From Lagopus muta (Eukaryota > Chordata > Aves > Galliformes > Phasianidae), in the NCBI RefSeq assembly GCF_023343835.1, contig NC_064437.1:15867501-15931500 (forward strand): 64,000 nt of DNA. Reading direction: 5' to 3'. Below are positions 57,401 through 64,000 of the stretch, piece after piece. A program made the translations under genes and the position numbers. Each line of letters starts with the position of its first letter. Position 1 is the stretch's first letter. Under the pieces are notes generated by a model. It was not told where the DNA came from, searched no databases, and saw only the letters and a program-made list of their open reading frames with translations.

Positions 57401-60400
57401 GGATAAGATTCAGAATAGTGCAGAAAGTAGCTGTTCAAACATCAAGAACTTCAAGCTTCTAAGGGACCTGATAATGAAGGAGATCCAGGTTGGACACTAG
57501 GCAAAAATTTTCTCGGCAAGAGGTGGTGGTAGTGTGTTGGAGCAAGAGGTGGTGGTAGTGTGTTGGAGCAAGAGGTGGTGGTAGTGTGTTGGAGCAAGAG
57601 GTGGTGGTAGTGTGTTGGAGCAAGAGGTGGTGGCAGTGTGTTGGAGCAAGAGGTGGTGGCAGTGTGTTGGAGCAGACTGCATGGGGAGGTCACTGTTCTT
57701 GGAGGTGTTCACAGAATGTGGAGACTTGACATAGAGGGACTTGTTTTAGGCTTGGTGGTGAAGTGTTAGTGGTTGGATGACATCATCTTAGAGGTCTTTT
57801 CCAACCTTAATGTTTCTATGAAATGGCAAATGAAATCTGATGTGAATACAGTACACAGAGGGAAGAGAAGAAGTTGCTATGGGCTGCCTTTTTGCAGTTA
57901 GAATGAATATCTGGAGTTTCTAATCAGTATCTGACATGTTTAATTCAGTGCCTCATTGCAGCACTGGGGGAAAAGGCTGCAAGTGTTATTCCTGGGAGAG
58001 ACGAGAGAATAAAAAATGACCTGGGCTGAAGGCTTAGCTGCAGCTCCTTTGTTGTAAATTTGAACTTGGAATCTTCAGCTGTCGTCAGAAGTTGCAACAG
58101 GACTTGAGAGAAGCGATGCCACTGTTAAGTAGCTTTCATGTGACAAGTGGCAGAATTCATGGGATTTTATTTGGCAAATAAGTCAGGGTGGGTCTAAAAA
58201 TCACTACTGGGGCATAAAGGGAGAAGCTGGAGAATGATGAAGGGCATCAAATGAAATTAAGTGGTGCTGGTTGTGACACAAGCCTGAAATTTTGCTTAAT
58301 GTATTAAACAAAACAAGGAAACTTGCATAATCAAATTCCATTAACATTGTGGAAGAAAAATGAATGATTATTCCTGTTTTATTTGAGTATTGTAAGTAAA
58401 TAATGAACTTAAGGAGGAAGGCTTCCTGTCTCCTTGAAACTTCAGTGTCTCTAATGTCTGGCTATAAGTTTTCATTGAACTACATGGGACACTGGCTCAC
58501 CTAGTTTTTTTGCTGGTCTGTGTTCAGTTGTTACTGCTGCTTATAATAACGTACCTGTGCTAGCCTCAGTGAGGTGAAACTTCAGTCTTTCAATAGACTT
58601 TATGCCATCTAGCTCCTTCATTTTCTTTTATATCCTTATCATAGTTATAGGTGCACTTTGTTTCCAAAGAGAAAATACGATTGGATATGGGATTGGTAAC
58701 TCAGATTGTGCTTAGTAAGCATGAAGTTTCTTCCACCTGCCTTTTCTGGACCTATTTTATAATTCACTGTTGTTTTTTTTTATATATATTTTGCATGGGA
58801 TGTACTGCTTGGTTTGATTTTCGTGTCTGAAGAAAGATTAAAAGAACTCATGCTTTTCCTTGGTGTTTTTTTTTTTTTTTCCCTGAATGATTCTAATAGA
58901 GGATAAACCTGTAGTTTCCATTAGTCATCTAACATACAGGCATTATTCTTGTGCTGGAAACCTTGACAGCTATGTTTAGCAGTAAAGCACAGTGCTGTGT
59001 TGGATGTACTTGAATTAGCATAGAACTTTGGGCAGCGCAGTGTTGGTTTTTTTCCCTCTTATGTATGTTTATGTTTGTTATATTATTCCAAGTAGCTAGC
59101 TGCTGAGCACCATGTTTACAGTAGACTGCAGCTTTCATTATCAAAGTAATAGGGTTGGCTTGGGACCCTTTCAACTTCCTTGGAATTCTAGAGATCTGTC
59201 AGTGTCGTGAGTGATGAATGTTTTGCATATGCAATCCTTCATCAAATGTATTTGGTGAGGTCTGGTGACTTCATGAAGAGACTGGTAGCTGGAAGGCTTG
59301 TCTCCCCATCTCTGTTCACATTATTTAGTTTCACATAGTATTTCTCTTAGATGTAAACTTGTCTCTTTTTCTCTCTCTGCATGTATTTGAAGAGGTACTA
59401 CTTATTACTAAAGCTGTTTAAGTCTGAAGACATGACCAAGTTTTTAGTTACCTGAAGTTCTGGAGATTGCTAAATGAGTTATAGTTGTGAATCATTCATA
59501 TTGGAAAGAGCTGCTTTATCTGATTGTTATTTAGTTTACCTTTTCTCTTGGTTCTCTTGTTTTAGAGACTCTACAGCGGTGGGTAATTCACTGGTCCATA
59601 AGCGGTCTCCTTTACGTCGAAGTCATAAGGCATCAGCATCCTCACCCAAACTGTCATTACGTGATGGACAGAAAGCCAAAAAGCCACTGTGTAAATTTGA
59701 AGAAGGTCAGGATGTCCTAGCTAGATGGTCAGATGGCTTGTTTTATCTTGGAACTATCAAAAAGGTAAATATTTGTTCAACTTCACTGCAGTTCTGTAGT
59801 ATGGTATGTTGGTTGAGTCAGACCACATTATTGCTCCACTTAGTTAAGATTAAATACGTTCTTTTACTTAGTCCTTTCTCATGGATTCCATTGTATTCAT
59901 GTTTTCCAGATAAACAAACTGAAACAGAACTGCTTCATTATATTTGAGGACAGTTCCAAGTCTTGGGTTCTCTGGAAGGACATACAAACAGGCAAGAACT
60001 TCAGTGAAGTAGTCGTTGTTTGGTATTTTATCTGTTTAGATTACTATATCTGTTAAAATAAATTGTTGCATTGTATTCATTTTTCTAAAAGAACAGTGTA
60101 GTTTAAAGTGATGCAGGATAATGCATCAGGCAAGTTAATACACAATTTCTTTTTGAAAACTCTAGATCATTACAGTTACTTCTTTGTGTAACTGTGTAGC
60201 AGAGAAAACGCTTCCAAAAAGTAATTGCATTTGTTTATTTTGGTGGTGGAGTGTAATGTGGTCTCAACAGAAATCTCACAGAACCTCATTTGCATTGAAT
60301 TTATTCTGTTTTCAGTTGAAACAGCATAGCACAGAAAGAAAGCAAAGATTTGAAAATGCTAAATTTAAATGGAATTATCATATTTAAAAGTAGCACCATA

Positions 60401-63280
60401 ACTGTGTAACAGAAACCATTACAGGTTTGGAGGTATTCATGTACTCTAAAGAAATGCTCATCAAGTGAGATGTCTGTTTTCTATTAACTTCAATTTTTCG
60501 GATGTTTGGAGGAGTAGCAATTATTACAATAACCTAATGCTAACAAAGTGTTATGACAATTTCAGTGACAATTTCAGGTTTTGTCTGAAAATCAGTGGGA
60601 ACTTGCTTGTCAGATAAAAGTAATGGAAGTAATGGAAGCTTCTTCTGATTCTTGATGTTTAAACAGACATTCTGATTTTTAATGAGAAAAGCTTTGTGTT
60701 CATAATGAGAAAAAACCAAATGCTTCATTTCTGATAATCTAAAATACTGCTGTTTGTTCTCTTGCTGTGCACTAATGGTCACTAATATGTTTACGGTAAG
60801 CTGAACATTAGTGCACAAGTATGATAGCACATAGACTGAATAACTTGTTTTAATCTAGATTGTTATACTGATATGTGGTGTCACTGAAGCAAAATTAGCT
60901 TTCCTTACCAGTAATCTTTTTTTTTTTTTTACTGGGCAAACCTATAAAAAAGGCATGCACGAAGTTGTGTATATTATGCATTGAGAAAGGAGAACAAGCT
61001 GCTGCAATGCCAAACTCTATCAATTTTTTTTCTATCAATTGTCCAGATAGGATTTGTTGATTTTTTTTTTTTTTTTTTTTTTTTTTCAGTCTGAATTTTT
61101 TCAGTCTACATTTGTGTTCCTTATTCACAGTTATTTAATTTTTATTGTTATTAAGGATCCATGGAATGTATAGTAAATAGACAACATGTAGCCTATATGA
61201 ATCTGGTGACCTGTCAAATGATACAAATGCTTATAATAAGTCCATTCAAAGTGTCTGAGTTTATTTTTTGTTTGAGTGTTAGGCTCTGTAAAAATCTCTA
61301 TCTACAATGCGTGGATCTGTAACTCATTTATAAAAACAAATCGTCTGCATGGTAATGGATCTGACTGCACTGTAGTCTGGAAATGATGACCAAAAAAAAA
61401 AAACCAAAACGACACACTTCTGTCTTTTTCTAGGAGCCACTGAAAGTGGGGAAATGGTCTGTACAATATGTCAGGAGGAGTATTCAGAAGCACCGAATGA
61501 AATGGTTATATGTGATAAATGTGGGCAAGGTAAATAGATTTTTTTCCTATTTCCTGCATTTTAAAAGATCTTTAATTTCTTTTCTGAAGGAAGTTGTTGA
61601 CACGGTTACTGCTGACTGCGAGGCTGATCTTAAATGTCATAGCTCTTAGCGGCTATTAATAGGTCAGTGAATAATGGCAGTCCGTGTGACTATCGTGTAT
61701 TCCCTATGGACAGTGAGTTGTTTTACAAAGATGATTTAAAAGATCATTTTGTTAGTAATCTTTTTGATCAGGTGTTTGGTACTCGGTCAAGGATAATGCG
61801 TTGTAGTTGCCTTAAAATTATCTAGAGTTACTTTTCCTTAAGGTTTTCTTTTGCCATTTTTATAACACCTTGGTTAATTATTTCTAATACAGGTTATCAT
61901 CAGCTGTGTCACACACCAAATATTGATTCCAGCGTGATAGATTCAGATGATAAATGGCTCTGTCGACAGTGTGTTTTTGCGACAACAACGAAGGTGTGTT
62001 ACTTGAAGTAGCACCTGATACATATTACTTACATAATTGTTTCAAATTAAAATCAGAAATTCCTCTTCTTAATTTGATGTGAATGGGAAAGTTGTGTATT
62101 TTGGAGATAAATATTAATTTTAGAAATAGGTGACATTTGTCTTTGAATTAGCTTTTAAGTAAATATGCTAGGATACTAAAGCATAAGTATGTATGAGAGC
62201 ATTTGGTTGGATTATAGACAAATTTTGGTAAGTGTAAAATTGAAGTATTTGAAAGTTTAAGGAATGTGCTGTTACTTTTGTAAACCAGTGTATTTATTTC
62301 AGAGAGGTGGTGCGCTTAAGAAAGGACCAAATGCCAAAGCACTGCAAGTCATGAAACAGACTTTACCATATAATGCAACAGACCTTGAGTGGGATGCGGG
62401 TCATAAAACCAACGTCCAGCAGTGTTACTGCTATTGTGGAGGACCTGGAGAGTAAGTAAAGTGATGATCTGTGTCAACTTTTCTCCATAAGACACCTGAC
62501 ACCTGCAAACCTTGATTCTGGTCCTGAAGACAAACACTTTTGAAGTTCTTTGAATGTTTTTAGAAAGGCGTGCTTATGAAACATTGCCTGTTAATTTAAG
62601 TTTCTATAGATATAAACAGTGACACTCTGAAAAAGAAATGGGAATATTTTGTTGCTGTGTTATCATTTGGATTTGCACAGATACTTCACTGTTTGTTCAT
62701 GTGAATAAAATTATGTTGAGTTGTTCCCTTGTGTTTGAGTCAGGTTTAATATTAAGGATAATGTGAGATATAACGTTACAGAACAGACAGAATTCTGCCT
62801 TATACTGTAATTATTATGAGGGTAGGGGGAAAAAAGGTTTTCTTTCTTGCGAGTCTTATGAGGAACAAGGACATCCAAATAGGTGGAGCTTGAATACTCT
62901 GATATCTGTATGAGTGAGTGGAGGAGTAAAGTAGCACTGAGAGTTTGAAGTCAGGGAAACTCAGAGTCATACAAGAAAGCAAAGTATTAAAACTTCTACT
63001 TAATTTATTCCTAGTCATTCTTCACTAGTAACTGTTCACTGTAGAACTAACTGATGCTGAAATGTTCTTTCAAATAGCAGTGAAAGTTACTTTGTGTCAG
63101 AAGATTCATTGCTATTTAATCTAAATATAATGAAGAGCCATTTTGAGTAACTTGTAATGCATCTTGTTTTTCTTTCTGTTGAAGCTGGTATCTAAAGATG
63201 TTGCAGTGCTGCAAATGTAAGCAGTGGTTCCACGAGGCTTGTGTGCAGTGCCTCCAAAAGCCAATGCTTTTTGGTGACAG
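47908..63280 (+). CDS. MTF2: MTF2 (PCL2) Polycomb accessory protein, N-terminal part
   Basis: MTF2 is a Polycomb-like subunit of PRC2.1 that recruits EZH2 complexes to CpG islands. Its Tudor domain binds H3K36me3, it has two PHD fingers, and an extended-homology region binds DNA. Coding segments: 47908-47912, 59566-59764, 59910-59991, 61434-61529, 61893-61993, 62303-62451 and 63185-63280 (phases agree; 242 codons plus 2 nt). It continues past the right edge. Tudor: about residues 44-101 ([20 protein letters not shown], then [13 protein letters not shown]). PHD1 runs from C105 (CTIC...CDKCGQGYHQLC...CRQC). PHD2 runs from C202 (CYCYC...[15 protein letters not shown]). It starts MRDST as in the human protein. 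Intron 3 has a GC donor. An overlapping uORF precedes the start. Downstream winged-helix and C-terminal exons are outside the window. Confidence 0.96.
49080..49150 (+). repeat. GT/AT-rich degenerate microsatellite
   Basis: Short alternating GTGTGT, TATATG and TATAAATG units in MTF2 intron 1. Imperfect. Confidence 0.5.
49738..50226 (-). mobile_element. Galluhop-like mariner copy, minus orientation
   Basis: The reverse complement follows the copy at 43587-44450 block by block, including the point where that copy is interrupted ('ggttgaacct tcccaccaat' here is intact). It therefore serves as the empty-site reference for the LTR insertion. The plus-strand right end carries an inverted repeat (AATAGGAGGCACTACTTTTG). 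The left-end repeat appears lost. The transposase frame is broken. Confidence 0.75.
50870..51215 (-). mobile_element. CR1 LINE fragment (old, diverged)
   Basis: The plus strand reads as the reverse of CR1 3' sequence, with blocks such as 'ctgcaccagggtgtgatcca' and 'cccagttccctcagcttcct'. It is more diverged than the copy at 56249-56947, in the same orientation, and 5'-truncated. Confidence 0.65.
51374..51400 (+). repeat. Poly(A) run, 27 nt
   Basis: An uninterrupted A27 follows about 160 nt after the CR1 fragment. CR1 elements do not end in poly(A), so it is unlikely to be their tail. Confidence 0.85.
52488..52800 (+). repeat. LTR-like interspersed repeat, copy 5
   Basis: Starts TGTATGGTAATGAGTCG, matching copies 2 and 4. 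It then has the shared 'aaggggtggatcctggctgc' block and 'catttaagggctga' TATA-like block. The 3' boundary is unclear because the tail has diverged from copy 4. Confidence 0.6.
56249..56947 (-). mobile_element. CR1 LINE fragment, 3' end with ORF2 C-terminus
   Basis: The plus strand begins with 'aatcatagaatcatagg', the reverse of the CR1 3' terminal ATTCTATG-type repeat. The minus-strand frame at 56222-56410 encodes the typical end of the CR1 reverse transcriptase ORF (...[25 protein letters not shown]...). The rest reads as upstream ORF2 with breaks. It is a 5'-truncated, dead copy of about 700 bp. Confidence 0.9.
57460..57820 (+). mobile_element. CR1 LINE 3' fragment, plus orientation
   Basis: It reads 'ccaggttggacactaggcaa' at the left and 'gaggtcttttccaaccttaa' then TTTCTATG at the right, both standard CR1 3' region blocks. 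A 26-bp tandem array occupies its middle. Confidence 0.75.
57516..57671 (+). repeat. 26-bp minisatellite, 6 units, within CR1
   Basis: Six head-to-tail 26-bp units. The first begins GCAAGAGGTGGTGGTAGTGT and ends GTTGGA. The first four units carry GGTAG and the last two GGCAG; otherwise they are identical. Near-identity suggests recent or ongoing amplification. The unit derives from the CR1 segment that normally occurs once here. Confidence 0.92.
59566..59764 (+). CDS. MTF2: MTF2 exon 2 (N-terminus, first half of Tudor)
   Basis: Encodes residues 2-68 from [19 protein letters not shown] to [11 protein letters not shown]. It includes W56, F61 and Y62 in the region of the Tudor aromatic cage. 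The donor is AAG|GTAAAT. Confidence 0.95.
59910..59991 (+). CDS. MTF2: MTF2 exon 3 (second half of Tudor), GC donor
   Basis: Encodes [20 protein letters not shown] and LWKDIQT. The exon must end ACA G to join GA GCC ACT of exon 4 in frame, which places the donor at CAG|GCAAGA, a GC-AG intron. Confidence 0.92.
61061..61086 (+). repeat. Poly(T) run, 26 nt
   Basis: A homopolymer in MTF2 intron 3, followed by a short direct repeat of TTTTTTCAGTCT. On the minus strand this is a poly(A) tract. Confidence 0.85.
61434..61529 (+). CDS. MTF2: MTF2 exon 4 (PHD1, first half)
   Basis: Encodes [20 protein letters not shown] through MVICDKCGQ. Supplies the first four zinc-binding cysteines of PHD1. The donor is AAG|GTAAAT. 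Confidence 0.95.
61893..61993 (+). CDS. MTF2: MTF2 exon 5 (PHD1, second half)
   Basis: Encodes [34 protein letters not shown]. Supplies the His, Cys and final Cys pair of the C4HC3 finger. The donor is AAG|GTGTGT. Confidence 0.95.
62303..62451 (+). CDS. MTF2: MTF2 exon 6 (linker and start of PHD2)
   Basis: Encodes [20 protein letters not shown], the linker, and CYCYCGGPG at the start of PHD2. The donor is GA|GTAAGT. It ends in phase 2. Confidence 0.95.
63185..63280 (+). CDS. MTF2: MTF2 exon 7 (PHD2 core)
   Basis: Encodes [31 protein letters not shown]. The donor is CAG|GTAAGA. The next exon lies beyond the window edge. Confidence 0.95.
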
Positions 63281-64000
63281 GTAAGAACACTTGTGCTGTA
63301 CTTCATTGTTGTTTTCATTTTAGTTAGGAAGAAGTATCTCATAGATGAACTTTTAATAAAGCGTGTGTAGTACTCAAGTGTTTTTCAAAAACATTGTGGT
63401 GAGTTTAGCATAGCAAATTACAGAAAACAAAAGGTGTTCAAGTACCGGGGGGGTGCTTTTTGTCATCTCTTTAAACAGAGATGTTGAACAGCCTTCAAAC
63501 AAAAGAGAAAAAGAAAATTAGGGTGAGGTAATCAATGGATAGCTGATTTCAAACTTATTGTTATTGACTTAACTGTTTGTGGAGGTTCTTTATGCCATAG
63601 GCTACTAGGAGATCAGAAGTGTTAAAGCAGAACACCATAGTGGGCTTATAATAAAGATAAGGGTTTTCTAGATCTCACCGTGTAGTACATTAGTAACAGC
63701 ACTTTTTGAGCGAGCACTTTGTGCTTTGAAGTAGGCAGTTGGTATGTGTGTGCCGAAGAGAAGATCTAGCAACTGTGTGAAAATGTGCCCTTAGCGGAAC
63801 GTGGTAGATTAAATGTTTTCCTGCTTGTTCCATTCCTTGTAGCTCATCAGTGCTTCTGTTTCCATCTGACTCATCTAGGTCCCACTAACTGTTTTCCTGC
63901 TCACTTGGAATTACTAGTAGAGGGAACTGGAGAATCAGGAGGGATAGTCAGATGACAACTCCATATATTCTGTGTTCATGTGTGACGAGTGAAGCAAAAA
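63281..64000 (+). other. MTF2: MTF2 intron 7 (partial)
   Basis: Intronic sequence to the window end. No further MTF2 exon (expected to encode RFYTF... after PHD2) is present. Confidence 0.8.

Larger units (their letters stand above)
47913..59565 (+). other. MTF2: MTF2 intron 1
   Basis: An 11.6-kb intron carrying most of the repeats in this gene: a mariner copy, an LTR-like copy, three CR1 fragments, a minisatellite and a 27-nt poly(A). No internal coding exon is recognisable. Alternative MTF2 promoters known in mammals were not identified here. Confidence 0.75.

Noticed and set aside
57516-57671. CRISPR-like array
   Set aside because: The units are contiguous with no spacers and lie in a vertebrate CR1 element. 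It is a minisatellite.
57451-57712. Repetitive peptide frames ([14 protein letters not shown]-like) on the minus strand
   Set aside because: Translation of the 26-bp minisatellite in two frames. The unit length is not a multiple of three and there is no gene context.

Overview
The window is vertebrate nuclear DNA, almost certainly from a bird and most likely chicken or a close galliform. Genes are split by GT-AG introns and start in CpG islands. CR1-type LINE fragments and mariner copies that I recognise as Galluhop-like are present. The assembled RPL5 (297 aa), DIPK1A/FAM69A (428 aa) and MTF2 proteins are close to their vertebrate orthologues. The order EVI5(-) RPL5(+) DIPK1A(-) MTF2(+) is the conserved amniote synteny (human 1p22; in chicken I would expect chromosome 8). 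No prokaryotic operon, CRISPR array or tRNA was seen.

Layout: 1-9.3 kb is the 5' end of EVI5 on the minus strand: one certain coding exon (1600-1829) and two candidate first exons in GC-rich DNA (8080 upward and 9108-9158). The EVI5 and RPL5 promoters are divergent and lie less than 1 kb apart. RPL5 occupies 9.86-16.92 kb on the plus strand in 8 coding exons, with a 5'TOP-like start, an ATG-only first coding segment and the box C/D snoRNA SNORD21 in intron 5. DIPK1A follows tail to tail on the minus strand (19.4-31.0 kb, 5 coding exons). A 16-kb intergenic stretch (31.7-47.1 kb) holds no gene I can support, only repeats. MTF2 starts in a CpG island at about 47.1-48.5 kb and runs off the right edge. 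Seven coding exons (residues 1 to about 243) cover the Tudor domain, PHD1 and most of PHD2.

Functional picture: RPL5 (uL18) is a ribosomal and 5S RNP protein, and its intron supplies a snoRNA for rRNA methylation. EVI5 is a Rab GAP whose TBC domain lies outside the window. DIPK1A is an ER membrane kinase-like protein. MTF2 is a Polycomb (PRC2.1) accessory reader. They are neighbours by ancient synteny and do not form one pathway.

Repeats: three Galluhop-like mariner copies, one split by a solo-LTR-like insertion with a clean 5-bp target duplication; five copies of that LTR-like family; three CR1 fragments, one of which has grown an internal 26-bp minisatellite. The most notable sequence-level points are a GC-AG intron in MTF2, a splice-spanning overlapping uORF at the MTF2 start, a candidate EVI5 first coding exon, a candidate 42-nt upstream exon of DIPK1A, and the nested and amplified repeats. 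I found no convincing wholly new system.
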